Of a DNA stretch of 21,956 bases, positions 8,583-20,109 are shown one piece after another. Source of the stretch: Parasitella parasitica (lineage: Eukaryota; Mucoromycota; Mucoromycetes; Mucorales; Mucoraceae); contig MU619398.1 in assembly GCA_025201805.1 (NCBI GenBank), positions 1-21,956 on the forward strand, read 5' to 3'. Each line of letters opens with the position of its first letter. The first letter of the stretch is position 1. The translations under genes were made by a program, and so were the position numbers. The notes beneath the pieces are model-generated. The model did no database searches. It saw only the letters and a list, made by a program, of their open reading frames with translations, and had not been told where the DNA came from.

Positions 8583-10091
8583 ATGGTTCATTTACTCGAC
8601 AATCCTTACGATACGGACTCAGTTGCATCTCCAAACAAGGTATCATCTTATAAACGTCGCAAGCTATGGAAAATCATCATTCGCTCCTCGCTGGTGTGCA
8701 TATTGGTTGCTGTATGCTATTTTTTTGGTCGTAGTATTCAATGGGGAACGTTGTCAGAAAATTACGGATTCAATGCCAAAGATGTTGACTTCATGCGCTA
8801 TTTCTGTAGCCAAATACAGACTACTTCAAAACAAAGCTTCGCAACAGCCAATTCGTTAATGCAAGTAGCAGCGGAAGAACTGGAGCATCACAAAGCGGGA
8901 TATCTGAATCCTCAAGACACTCCTCTCCCGGATGACACCATTCCTGATAAAGTATGGGATGATCTCCCAGTAAAAGGCGCATACTATATGATTGTCAGGA
9001 ATGAAAACTTGGCCGATGCTCGGTCCGTGATAAGAAGCATGGAAGATCATATGACGAACGGCACTAGATATCCTTGGGTGTTTTTGAATAACCAAGCCTT
9101 CACAGCTGAATTCAAACGATACGTCACAAGGCTGACCGATGCACCCGTCTTCTTTGGCAAGATTGATCTAGAAGTATGGGAGTATCCTCACTGGATAGAC
9201 ATCCCCAGGGCAGAATTCCTCATGCTGCAACAAGAAATTCAAGGTGCTCACAAAGGCGCAAGCCTATCGTACCACCAGTTGCTCAGATACCACGCTGGCT
9301 ACTTTTTCCATCACCCATTATTGAGAAATGTTGAATATACGTGGAGGGTGGAGCCGGGCGCAGATTATAGCTGTCAAATGGATCAGGACATGTTTTTGTA
9401 CATGAAACAGCAGCAAAAGAAGCTGGGCTTTGTATTAACCATGCGAGAAGCACCAGCTACAATCCCCACTCTATGGAGCCGTGTTGACGAATTTAAAAGC
9501 CATTATCCAGAGTACATTTTGCCTCAGGATGAAACTATTTGGCCGTGGATTATTGACCAAGAAACCGGCGAGTACAACATGTGCCACTTTTGGTCTAACT
9601 TTCAGTTGGCAGATCTATCGTTTTTCAAATCTGAAGCCTATCAGCAGTATTTCAAGTATTTGGACAATACTGGAAACTTTTTCTACGAACGGTAAGGATA
9701 CATGCAATCAGACACGCTTGATCAATAACTCACGCATCGCTGTCTAGCTGGGGCGATGCTCCCGTACAAACCATTGCAGCAGCTTTGTTCTTGCAAAAGA
9801 CGGACATCCACTTTTTTAACGACATTGGCTACTCTCATACAAGCGCATTGCACTGCCCGTATAATGAAACACTTTTGCGAAAATGCAGCTGCGACGTTAA
9901 CTCTAATTATGGCAAGTGTCCCGCCGTGTGCATATTTGTGTATTTTATTAATATAGCCTTAAACACATGTAGATTTATATCATGACAGTTGTACAAAGAA
10001 ATTGCTCAAGTTGATTGATCCTGCAACTCTCTCTGATATGACTAACTTTATTAAAGAAAAACTGATCGAAATTCCCTCTAAAATTGAATAA
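8583..10091 (+). CDS. KTR: KRE2/MNT1-family (GT15) protein, divergent paralogue 2
   Basis: Exons 8583-9691, 9748-9911 and 9973-10091 give 463 aa. A cytosolic tail with a KRRK patch precedes the signal anchor at about 31-49. Family blocks are present: AYYMIVRNENL, YPWVFLNNQAFTAEF, EYTWRVEPGADYSC, CHFWSNF, FFYERWGDAPVQTI and FFNDIGYSH. Important positions differ from its neighbours. The NFEI motif reads NFQL (Gln341, codon 9603-9605), CDxDYDPF reads CQMDQDMF, and SESYRHMCR reads SLSYHQLLR. It therefore may be catalytically altered, inactive or of different specificity. The second intron is GC-AG (donor GCAAGT at 9912); its phase-1 position equals the last intron of both paralogues, which supports it. 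The exon it opens encodes DLYHDSCTKK, matching the usual C-terminal Cys. The ATG gives a normal type II topology. Confidence 0.93.
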
Positions 10092-10192
10092 ATTAAATTG
10101 ACAACATTCCATAGAAACCTTAATAATAATATATGAAAGAATGATGCGTCCATTCTTTGGCTTTTTGGCTTTTTCTCACATTGCGCAAAAAA

Positions 10193-11813
10193 ATGACATT
10201 ACACTCAAGACAGCTGTGCTCTACAAGAAACGTATTTCGTATCATTGCAGCATGCATTTTGGTGCTGTGTGTTTTGTTAATATACAAATCATCAATTACA
10301 CGCAATAGCTACTGCAATTCATCGAAAGACTGCTACAACTTGATCAAAGATAGAGCAAAGCAATTTCGAGAAAACAGTCTCTCTAGCTACGGCCAACAAG
10401 AACCGCATCTTGAACAGCAGAGAAAGCAGCTAAAAGAGCAAGATGAGGCGTATGAAGCCATGTATCAGGACCCCAAGAAAACAGAACAGAAAAACGCACT
10501 TGGTGTTTCCATGGAAGATGTTCCAAAAGCTGCAGCCGCAGTCGCTGCCATCAAATTAGACAAGATCCAGGATCAACAAGCGATAGCTCATGACACTGCA
10601 GACGAGGAATACAGAAAGCTTACCGACCCGACTTTACCGCGTGTAAAGGGCGCATTTGTCGTGCTGGTGAGAAATAGTGAGCTCTATGCTCTTCGTTCCT
10701 CTATGCGCTATTTGGAGGACAGATTCAACCACAAATACAACTACCCCTGGATCTTTTTAAACGAAGAACCATTTACTGAAGAATTCAAAAACATGACAAG
10801 CATGATGACTAGTGCTGAAGTTAACTACGGGCTGGTGCCTCAAGAGCATTGGAGTTATCCAGACTACATAGACCAAGAATATGCTGCTCAATGCAGACAG
10901 GCTCTGGCTGCTCAAGGCATTCCATATGGTGGTAGTGAGAGTTATCGACACATGTGTCGTTATCAATCCGGCTTCTTTATGCTGCATCCGTTGCTGGACA
11001 AGCTGGACTATTATTGGTAAGAAAGCGAATATGTTTGTAAACAGGACAGCAAATAAATACTATGAATTTAGGCGCGTCGAACCTGGAGTCAAATTCTCTT
11101 GCGATATGGATTACGATCCCTTCCGCCTGATGCAAGAAAGAGATCTGAAGTACGGTTTTACTATTGCATTAAGAGAGTACAGAGCCACAATCCCTTCCTT
11201 ATGGAAGACCACATTAGAATTTGCCAAGACTCACCCTCAGTACATTTATCCTCGCACAAGACCAGACAGTTTGTTGAGACTAGTGAGTGATGATAATGGA
11301 TGGTCTTATAACCTGTGTCATTTCTGGAGCAACTTTGAGGTATCGTATTTGTAAATAAGTATATAGCACTTTTTCCTCATTGTCTGAAAACATAGATTGC
11401 ATCCGTGAAATATATGCGGTCGGAAGGTTACCAATCCTACTTTAAATATCTGGATGAGGCTGGAGGGTTTTTTTATGAAAGATGGGGTGATGCTCCAGTT
11501 CATTCGATTGCTGCTGCTCTCATGCTGAAGCAGAGTGATGTGCATTGGTTTTACGATATTGGATACAAACACGATAACTTTGAGCACTGTCCAACGGAAG
11601 AGAAATGGCTGACAAACAGTAAATGCTACTGCGATCCTTCCACTTCTTTTGGTAAGCTGTTACAGATATAGCTGACATGCAACACATGTGTACTCAAGTG
11701 TATGTCTAGATTTTAATTTAGGCTCTTGTACAAACTTATTCTTGGATGTAATGAATAGAACTGCATCAAGCTTCATAGTTACTCGACCTGATCAAGAAGA
11801 CCTGCCATTATAA
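10193..11813 (+). CDS. KTR: Alpha-1,2-mannosyltransferase, KRE2/MNT1 family (GT15), paralogue 3
   Basis: Exons 10193-11016, 11072-11339, 11396-11651 and 11710-11813 give 483 aa. The ATG at 10193 has A at -3 and puts the signal anchor at about residues 14-31 (RIIAACILVLCVLLIY). A long stem of about 100 residues rich in Gln, Glu and Lys, partly coiled-coil-like, explains the extra length. Catalytic blocks are intact: AFVVLVRNSEL, YPWIFLNEEPFTEEF, SESYRHMCRY, DYYWRVEPG, CDMDYDPF, YNLCHFWSNFEIA, FFYERWGDAPVHSI and WFYDIGYKH. The intron at 11340-11395 falls directly after the codon of the candidate catalytic Glu. The last intron (phase 1, before DFNLGSC) matches those of the other two paralogues. 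It lies 101 bp downstream of paralogue 2 in tandem. Conserved residues predict an active Golgi enzyme. Confidence 0.95.
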
Positions 11814-12234
11814 AGCCAATATCCTATTGCATGCATCTAATAAATCATTTAAAAAATAAATCAGTGCGCCACTGGTATAAGGGGACGAGATGTCTTTTGT
11901 ATGAAAAGGGTTTAATGGGCAGATGAAAACAAAAGCCAACGCATGCTATACCCAAATATTTTACAATCATGTCTGTTTGAGAATGAAATACACAAGTTAT
12001 TTGTGTCAAAACATGCTAAACGCTTCCTGCAGATGTCTGTACAGTGCTCTCTTCCTGTGACTCCTGGATAGAATGGAGCTCCATGACGTACCCGACAGTG
12101 ACGCATGCAATGCTATGTGTTGCGCGTCCCGCTATTTGTAATTCAACTTGGCAATTAGAAAAGACGCGATGCAGACAAAGTATCATCCTCTCTCTCTTGT
12201 TCTCTTTTAAGATATAACAGAAAGAAACGAAAGG
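11814..12234. promoter_or_regulatory. 3' flank of mannosyltransferase 3 and RPN1 upstream region
   Basis: 421 bp without a gene. AATAAATCA and AAAAAATAAATC near 11839-11862 may serve 3'-end formation of the upstream gene. A pyrimidine tract (TCCTCTCTCTCTTGTTCTCT) at about 12186-12205, close to the RPN1 start, may lie in the promoter or 5' leader. Open frames on the minus strand here have no recognisable content. Confidence 0.45.
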
Positions 12235-15200
12235 ATGGTGAACGAAAAGAAAGAAGGAGCTAATACAAAGCCCACCGACGAAAAGGTTGAGGAAAAGCCA
12301 ACCAAGGATCAGAAAAAAGACAAAAACGACAAGAAGGAGCAAGAGGAGGAATTGGTAAAGTGGTTTGAGAGTGCATCTTTAGGGAAATCTTGCTAAAAAC
12401 AGATTCCATCTAGTCTGAAGAAGACCAGCAATTGAAGAATGAATTAGAAATGATGGTTGAGCGCTTGAAGGTAACATTGTTGAAGCAATTGCAATGACAT
12501 TTTAATAACACGGATGGCTCTCGTCTGTAACAAAAGGAAAACAACAAGGAATTACATCGCCCTGCACTCGAACAACTGCGCACAGCTATCCGCACTTCCA
12601 CTAGCTCAATGACCTCTGTACCCAAACCTTTGAAATTTTTGAGCAAATTTTATCCTTTGTTGAAAAAGCTTCATGAGTCGTGGTCCGAATCCCCTGACAA
12701 GAAGCTTTTTGCAGACATCTTGTCAGTGCTCTCCATGAGTTATGCGGAAGAAGGCCAGCGCGAGGCTTTGAGATATAGATTCATTGGATCCACCGAAGAG
12801 GATATTGGTTCATGGGGACATGAATACGTTAGACACTTATCAGGCGAAATTATGCAAGAGTACCAAGCTTGTTTAGAAAGTGATCAATCAACTGAAGAGC
12901 TGATTACATTATCCTTGGAAATCGTCCCCTTTTTTCTCAAGCATAATGCTGAGGCTGATGCTGTCGATCTTTTACTGGAAGTTGAATCTATCGATCAACT
13001 CACTCGTTTTGTCGATAAAGATACCTATGAGCGTGTTTGTCTGTATATGGTTGGGTAAGCAAAAAGAACAACTAAAACATATACAGGTAAGTGTCGTAGA
13101 ATCTAATATTTCTCGTTTAGCTGTGTCAATTTGCTGGCCCCTCCTGATGATCTTGAATTCCTTAAAACCGCTCGTGCCATTTATCGCCAACAAGAAAAAT
13201 ATGCCCAAGCACTTAATTTGTCTATTCGCGTTGGTGACATGGATTTGATCAAGGAAGATTTCGAGCAATGCCCTGATCCGTAAGTTGGTTTGAGAAATAC
13301 GAAAAAAGTAGAATTTAACCGACTAGCTTAATAGTTTGCTCAAGAAACAAATGGCATTCCAACTTGCCCGTCAACAAATTTATATTGAAACAAACGATGC
13401 TGATCTTAATGGCTGCATCAACAATAGCAATCTTTCTCGCTATTTTCTCTCGCTTGCCCGTGAATTAGATGTGATGGAACCAAAGGTACCTGAGGATATC
13501 TACAAGAGTCATTTAGAAAATCATAGAACTGCTTTCAGTAGCAATATCGATTCTGCTCGCAACAACTTGTCCTCTACATTTGTCAATGCTTTCGTAAATG
13601 CTGCTTTCTGTAAAGACAAGTTGATGGTGACTGAAGATGAAAGCGACTCTTCTTGGATTTATAAGACCAAGGAGCATGGTATGACCAGCGCAACTGCTTC
13701 GTTAGGTTTGATTTGTCTATGGGATATCGAGACTGGTTTGAGTTTGATTGACAAATACATGTATTCTACTGATGATCACATCAAAGCCGGTGCCTTGCTT
13801 GGTATTGGTATCCTGAATTCCGGTGTTCGCGAAGAATCTGACCCTGCATTGGCCTTACTGTCTGAACATTTGGAAAGTGGTAGTCTTTCAGTTAAGCAAT
13901 CTGCTATTTTTGGGTTAGGATCATTTGCAAAATTGTATATTACTTTTTTTTCTAATTTTCTTTATCCCATAGTCTTGGTCTTGCATACGCTGGTTCTGCT
14001 CGTGAGAAAGTTTCAGAATTGCTTTTGCCCATCGTTAGTGATACCAATCTAGCCATGGAACTTTCTTCCTTGGCTGCTTTGGCTCTTGGTTTGGTTTTTG
14101 TTGGTTCTTGTGATGGTGATATCACCAGCACTATTTTACAAACAATAATGGAACGTGAAGATATCTATCTCAAAGATTCTTGGTCTCGTTTCATGGCTTT
14201 GGGTCTTGGTCTTTTATACCTTGGTAAACAAGATGCTTCTGAAGCTACTTTGGAAACATTGAAGGCCATTGAACATCCTCTCGGTAAGCAAGCTGAAGTT
14301 TTGGTTGAAGCTTTGTCATATGCTGGTACTGGCAATGTATTGAAAGTACAAAAGATGCTTCACATGTGCAATGACCATTTGGATAAAGAAAAGGACGATG
14401 ATACCTTCCAAGGCTTTGCTACTCTTGGTGTTGCCTTGATTGCTATGGGTGAAGAAGTTGGGTCAGAAATGTCTTTGCGAACCTTTAACCATTTGATGCA
14501 CTATGGTGAGCCTGTCATTAGAAAGACTGTACCTCTAGCATATGGTCTTTTGTGTGCTTCTAATCCCCAAGTCAGTATTCTTGATACACTCAGCAAATAC
14601 TCTCATGATAACGACAGCGAGGTTGCCATCAGCGCCATCTTTGCCATGGGTATTGTTGGTGCCGGTACTAATAATGCTCGTCTTGCACAAATGTTAAGAC
14701 AACTTGCTAGTTTCTACCACAAAGATGCATCTAGTTTGTTCATGGTTCGTATTGCACAAGGTTTATTGCACATGGCTAAGGGCACAATGACATTGAATCC
14801 TTTCCATACTGATCGCCAAATTATGTCTCCTGTGGCTATTGCTGGTTTAATGACTAGTATCATTGCTTTCACCGATCACAAATCATGTAAGTGTCCATTC
14901 AATTTCAAATAGTGCCTCTTTCCTTACGGTTTTATTATTAGTTATCTTTGGTAAATTCCACTACCTGTTGTATTCTCTCGTAACTGCCATGTACCCTCGC
15001 TTCTTAATTACATTTGATGAATCTGTTGAAAGTCTACCTGTTACCGTCCGTGTTGGCCAGGCCGTGGATGTTGTTGGCCAAGCCGGTCGTCCAAAGACTA
15101 TCACTGGTTTCCAAACACATTCTACTCCTGTCCTTCTCGCCCATTCAGAGCGTGCAGAACTTGCAACTGAAGAATGTAAGTAATTATTTCTGTCAGCTTG

Positions 15201-15307
15201 TATTTATGCTAATAATCGTTTTTGCAGATATTCCTTTGGCACCTGTATTAGAGGGTATTGTCCTATTACGAAAAAACCCCGATTATATGGAGGAGGACAA
15301 AGAATAA
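12235..15307 (+). CDS. RPN1: 26S proteasome regulatory subunit RPN1 (PSMD2)
   Basis: Eight exons, all introns GT-AG: 12235-12354, 12414-12470, 12537-13054, 13121-13279, 13335-13913, 13973-14886, 14942-15175, 15228-15307. They total 2661 nt, 886 aa, the normal length. Rpn1 is the largest base subunit of the 19S particle and docks ubiquitin, UBL shuttles and Ubp6. The N-terminus is Lys/Glu-rich. The helical N-domain follows ([43 protein letters not shown]). The PC-repeat toroid begins near residue 400 ([53 protein letters not shown]). The C-terminal signature is [20 protein letters not shown], then TTPVLLAH-like [11 protein letters not shown] and [20 protein letters not shown]. Exon 5 reads open past its real donor at 13914; the true junction restores the GLGLAYAG repeat. 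The ATG sits in a purine-rich context. Confidence 0.97.
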
Positions 15308-15578
15308 AAGAACGAGGATGGCTGAACATTTATATATACAATAAAGTAGCAAAAAAAGCAAAAAGTAAAATATAAGAATCGAATGATAAGTGAGTAAATC
15401 GCCGCTTAGTGTGCATTGATGGTTACCCAAGTTATGCGCATTATTTTTCCCGATGTAAACAAGTACATGTGGAGGGTTGCCAAATGAAAAAATCAAGGCT
15501 GGCCAACACAGAAATGCCAAAATTTCAATAAAATAAGTAATGTTGCCATGATGAGTTTATTTGAATAAACAAGGGGAA
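15308..15578. other. Convergent 3' flanks of RPN1 and the t-SNARE gene
   Basis: 271 bp between two converging stop codons. ACAATAAAG near 15339 on the plus strand is a candidate poly(A) signal for RPN1. No gene is seen. Confidence 0.5.
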
Positions 15579-16590
15579 TTATCTTGTTGAATTTAATGTG
15601 TAAGTAGTAGACATCAACTTTGCGTTAATAGGGTCTACTTTCTTATTGACCTTATCCAATTGCTTGTTTTGGCTATCAAGCTCATCATTCATAGAAGTCG
15701 CCATGGCTTTTAATCTCGTAGCTGCATCACCTAGTAGACCAAGATTATCGTTAATCTCGTCTTCCATATCGTTGTCCTCTTGATCAGCTTCGAACTGATA
15801 TCTGTTTCGATCCGATTGTGAACGATTATTATGGGAACCTTCCCCTCCTTTCAATCTCATTGCTTTTCGTTGAGCATCTTCAATACGGGCACTAGAGCCA
15901 TACTCAAACTGACAAATGTCCTCTCTCTCGTTCATATGCTCTTCATGGTTCCTTCTCGACCTCTCCATTTCCTTTCTATTCCTAGCACCTTTTGTGAACG
16001 GATTTTTGACTACAGGGATAAAAATGGAACGATTCAACTGTTTCAACTCTCCAGCTTGGTCAGCAGCACGATCCGAATATGCCTTTGATAAATCCACATT
16101 ACGATTAATATTGGCTATTTGAGCTACACAAATGTCAATATGATCTATTCTTAAAAGATGAAGTTTGCTTACTTGATTGAGTCCCCAACATGTTCATCGT
16201 ATTAGCAGCTGTACCTTCAGCTTCGCTGATTTTCTGGAGAGCATTGCGAGTACTTGCCAAGGTATCTTGCTTAACGTTGCGAATTTTATTTTGAATTTGG
16301 ATAATCTCTTGATCTTCATCACCCTCCGAGTACTTTTTTGTTCTAAATGAGTCTTGCTGTCCGCTAGAATCGTTAAGATTTTTCGGAACTTGATAGTCTC
16401 CAAATAAATCCCTTCTGTTCTGTGTTTCGTCCTTGACTTGATGAGCGACAGAGCCATAACGGCCTGCATAACTGCCCACATTAGCTGTCGACGTTTGCGA
16501 ATATTCGGTGGAAAAACTGCTTGAGTCACTGTTTTCTTCGAATGGGTTTGTGGATGTCTTGCCCTTATCCTTCTTTTTCCAAAATTTCAT
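15579..16590 (-). CDS. SEC9: SEC9/SNAP-25-type t-SNARE (Qb,Qc)
   Basis: Exons 16590-16173 and 16114-15579, one 58-nt GT-AG intron, 317 aa. Sec9/SNAP-25 supplies two helices to the plasma-membrane SNARE bundle for secretory vesicle fusion. The first SNARE motif spans about residues 95-165 (IIQIQNKIRNVKQDTLASTR, then a Gln in LGTQS at the zero-layer position). The family link NRSIFIPVVKNPF follows. The second SNARE motif is C-terminal (EDEINDNLGLLGDAATRLKA, then DELDSQNKQLDKVNKKVD with a zero-layer Gln). There is no transmembrane helix; the basic N-terminus MKFWKKKDKGK may help membrane contact. Two NPF motifs (residues 15-17 and in the link) could bind EH-domain proteins. The start was chosen at MKFWKKK; an in-frame upstream ATG at 16638 would add an unconvincing extension. 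The intron falls just after the first zero layer. Confidence 0.9.
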
Positions 16591-16722
16591 TACTAGTATG
16601 TGTTTGTTAAACAAAAAGAGCTTGACATGTACCATCAATCTGCTGCATTGTTAAACATCCGAATGGATAACGTCACATCAGATTACATTTTTGGCACTTT
16701 TTCGCATCTGCAACTAGACGAT
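16591..16722. promoter_or_regulatory. Divergent promoter of t-SNARE and aldo-keto reductase
   Basis: Only 132 bp separate the two start codons chosen. The stretch is also open in the reductase frame from an ATG at 16627, so part may be coding. No clear TATA box is seen. Confidence 0.45.
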
Positions 16723-17948
16723 ATGACTACTACAGAACGACTATTATACAATAGAGACAAGATACCTATACTGGGCTGTATGATGTGTTGATTTATTAGA
16801 TGATATTTGATCTAAATGATGAATAAAGTAGGAACCTACAGAATGAAAACCATTCACGAGCTTCGTCCAGTCGTTTATGAAGCAATCCGCTCAGGCTACC
16901 GCTTAATAGGTCTGTGCAATTTGTCTTTTTTGATTGTTTTATCCACTCAAGAGGTCTCTTGTAGATTCAGCCACTGTTTATAGAAATGAGCATATACTAG
17001 GTCAGATCCTGAAAGAGGTATTTGAAAACCCTAGTTTTGGTGTACAGAGAAAAGATATATTCATTACCTCGAAATTGTGTATGTAACATTAAAATTTCAC
17101 AAAATATCATGTTCTAATTGTTCTAATGTCACAGCTCCACAAGATCAGGGCTTCGATGCCTGTTATCAAGGTAAGATCTTGGCTAGCTTTCTTCAAATTA
17201 CTTGACTCCATTTAACGGACTCATGCAGCTGTCAATAAATCACTTGAGAATTTCGATATAGAGTATTTTGATTTGTATCTAATTCATTGGCCAGGGTAAG
17301 GAAACTGGATGTAAATTCAATTATATGCATCTTTATTTACATTTAAATATGACGATAGCACCTCAAAAAAAAAGCTATCCGATCCTATGAATGAAGAAAA
17401 CCGTACAAACAGTTATAAAGCATTGGAAAAATTATATCAGGAAGGGAAAGTCAAGCACATTGGGATTTCAAATTACACAAAAAAGCACCTCAGTCATTTA
17501 TTGAGTGTTTGCACGGTCATTCCTCATGTGCATCAATTTGAACTTCATCCTTGTTTGTATCAACCTGAGATTTTGGATTTATGTCGTAAGCATAATATTC
17601 AGATACAGGCCTATTCTAGTTTAGGAGAAGGCTCTCTTATCAATGGCGATATAAAAGTTGATTGCTTAGACAGCATTGCTTACAAACTGAATGTATCTAA
17701 AGCATTAGTACTTTTGCGCTGGGCAGTTCAATGTGGATGGACCATTATACCAAAGTCAAAAACCGCCAGCAGAATTAGAGAGAATGCAAAGGTATTCTCT
17801 TTTGAAATTGCTAACAATGTAATGATTGAAAAATCAGTTTTATATATTTAATGTTGACTATTATAATCTATAGGATATGGACCTTCTAAACAACATTTAT
17901 ACATACGAGCCCCACCGCTTCTGTTGGGATCCCTCTCAAATCTTTTAA
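16723..17948 (+). CDS. Aldo-keto reductase
   Basis: Exons 16723-16777, 16829-16909, 16965-17078, 17135-17170, 17229-17295, 17359-17818 and 17874-17948, all GT-AG (introns 51-63 nt), give 295 aa, typical of the superfamily. These cytosolic NADPH enzymes reduce aldehydes and ketones in a TIM barrel. The start block reads LLYNRDKIPILGLGTYRM. The catalytic tetrad is visible: Asp46 and Tyr51 (DSATVYRNE), Lys82 (FITSKL) and His115 (LYLIHWPG). Later blocks are GKVKHIGISNY, HQFELHPCLYQPEILDLCR, IQAYSSLGEG and the cofactor segment IIPKSKTASRIRENAKVF. The C-terminus ends YEPHRFCWDPSQIF. Substrate cannot be told. An in-frame ATG at 16627 would add 32 residues; the internal start is preferred because it fits the family N-terminus. 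All four catalytic residues are intact. Confidence 0.93.
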
Positions 17949-18887
17949 AAAATATAGTGCTGTCCAAATCTTTAACCTAGATATAGAGCTAGTAAAAATG
18001 AACGTTTGAATTGCATTATTAGATTACTGTATATATTTATTTGAGTGCGTACATGTACAAATCGTCTTTTCAAAGGCCTTGCTCATCATGATTTCAAACT
18101 GGCATGTACTTTCACAAAAAGTTTTCAGAAGCTGCAGGTTTTGGTATCTAGGTCATATTTCCAAATGCTAAGCTTGTCTGAGGACACATGATGCAAATAT
18201 CGTTTGATTTTCCATTGTGCACGAAAGTTTACTCATTTCCAACTTGAAAAAAAAAAAGAGAAACAAAAGTACTTGACAAAATACATGACATTACTAATAA
18301 TTCAATCTTTTTGTGATTTTGGTAGACGCTTTGATACGTGCAAGTAACCGCATTATACGTTTTTAGGTCTTACTTATAGTAATGGATCATAATGCTGTGC
18401 ATATAAGTTGTATACGTGAAACTTTGAATAAAAAAAACCTTTTTCTCTTGTATACTTTACTTCACATTATTTCACATGCATTTCCTCTCTGGTGTATATT
18501 TATTTATGATACAGAGAACTAGCCTTTTCACACGATTTGCATTATACCGGTATTATTGAATGTTATCCCTTTGTTTTTATAGTCGGCAAACACACTCTCT
18601 GCCGATTATATATTTTACACGTTATTGGATTCACAACAATTTGTACATATCAGCTTCGAAAATGGGTTATTATCTATTGTATAACTTTTTTATAGTTGAA
18701 AATAAGCGATATCCCGTTCAAACTATTAAAATAAAGATATATGATTTATGAAAACATCGATTCTTCTGAGAGTAAAGGGAAGTTGCTTAATGAATTTTAT
18801 TATTTTAAGATGTATATTTTGAATTTTTCAATGATATGGAATACATTCATTATGATGATATGCATTCCACTTCTAGATTTATCCACT
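17949..18887. other. Intergenic, no gene seen
   Basis: About 940 bp of AT-rich DNA. It starts with the 3' flank of the reductase. A10 at about 18246 and several TATA-like strings occur. Short open frames at 18560-18923 have low-complexity, Tyr/Ile-rich translations with no motif and are not called. This is the transition to the right-hand LTR cluster. Confidence 0.5.
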
Positions 18888-19460
18888 TGTGTAGGGTACA
18901 ATTATCTAGTTGTAAAAGTGTAGATGATGTTGCCCTATGCTAATATCAGTTTGGCATTTCTAATTGCTATCTAGGTCATTATTCATTGTATAATATGCGC
19001 CAATATTACTGTAAAGTAGTAGATTGTGTTGTATCCATAGAATACCATGGTTACCACTATTTCAACTCGGTAGTCATGGCAACCGTTCCTGATCGGATCT
19101 AAGGTTAAATGGCATCGATTATTCTATCTAGCAAATAGAAGTATTCAATAGAATGTTTTGTATAAGAAACCATCTATTTGGGTTCTACTTATTCTAAATT
19201 GCGAAGCTCAACTTATCGATGAATAATTCACATTCATAACGATTAGCTGATTAAATATAGAAATAGGCCTTGCTCTGACTACTACTGTGTTATAATCTTG
19301 TTTGACAATTAAATGTCAAACATGACCTGATTGTATTTTATAGATTGATTTAGATAGATTTATTCTAATATAAATAGACAGCTTCTTGTCAATCAATACA
19401 TCAATAGTTTTGTATCTGGTAAACTAAGTCTTTATTACATTCTTATATTTTTATATCACA
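18888..19460 (+). mobile_element. LTR-B copy, about 573 bp
   Basis: The copy starts TGTGTAGGGTACAATTATC and ends TTTTTATATCACA. Its 5' part matches the start of the next copy at 19645 (GTACAATTATCTAGT, ATGATGT, TATCAGG-like blocks in order). Its middle matches the inverted fragment at 1705-2005 and its 3' end matches 820-919. AATATAAATAG near 19368 is the likely U3 TATA box. No target-site duplication is seen and no reverse transcriptase or integrase frame adjoins it. Confidence 0.65.
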
Positions 19461-19644
19461 TACTGTTATAGATCAGTATAAACTGATCATCACATAAAAA
19501 GAATCTCCGTAAATAGTATGAATATGAACTTCAAATTACCCCAGAATATTCCACAAAGATCACCATGCTAGCATGGATTTAAGAAGACGTAATCTAATAT
19601 CAAGAACAAATAGAAACAACTCCAACACTCGTCAAATCCGCCAT
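19461..19644. other. Spacer between two direct LTR-B copies
   Basis: 184 bp without coding content, starting with a perfect 7-bp hairpin (19471-19477 with 19482-19488, loop ATAA). It could be a short interior of a non-autonomous (TRIM-like) element, but no primer-binding site or purine tract is evident and the two flanking LTRs are too diverged to be one insertion. Confidence 0.45.
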
Positions 19645-20104
19645 TGTGTGATGGAGTACAATTATCTAGTAGTAAGGGTAGAATGATGTACTATGTTAAT
19701 GGACGGTTGGTGTATCTAATTGTTGACATTGCTATCAGGGTTATTACTTACTATATAATATATGTAGATATTATTGGACAAGAAGTAATTGACAGCAATG
19801 CGGCGATGTTTATATGAACTATAAACTTATATGTAAACAACAATCGGTAGTGACAAATCAGGTTTGCAGTGATAAGGATGATTTATAGATAATAGATTTG
19901 CTAGTATATGAGAAATGTATATGGTAATAAGCTATAGTAGCTATTACAGATATTTTCACTAACGTTCCAATATCTGGTAAAAGTTGAACCAATTAATAAC
20001 AATTGGATGTTTCATTTAAAATAAGACATCATGTAATGTGAATCATTACACATTGGTTACCTCTTTATCAATCCTTGCTGCCAAGACGTCCTAGATGAAT
20101 AATC

Positions 20105-20109
20105 CAATA
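20105..20109. repeat. Target-site duplication CAATA, left
   Basis: CAATA directly precedes LTR-A copy 2 and is repeated directly after it at 20321-20325, the 5-bp duplication expected for retroviral-type integration. Confidence 0.85.

Noticed and set aside
12016-12342. 108-codon minus-strand hydrophobic frame overlapping the RPN1 start
   Set aside because: Antisense of the Lys/Glu-rich RPN1 exon 1 and its leader; Phe/Leu-rich only because of that.
16194-16529. Second minus-strand frame inside the t-SNARE exon
   Set aside because: Shadow of SEC9 exon 1; the SNARE frame has the family motifs.
18560-18923. Two short open frames before the right LTR cluster
   Set aside because: Low-complexity AT-derived translations without motif; the second runs into the LTR-B start.
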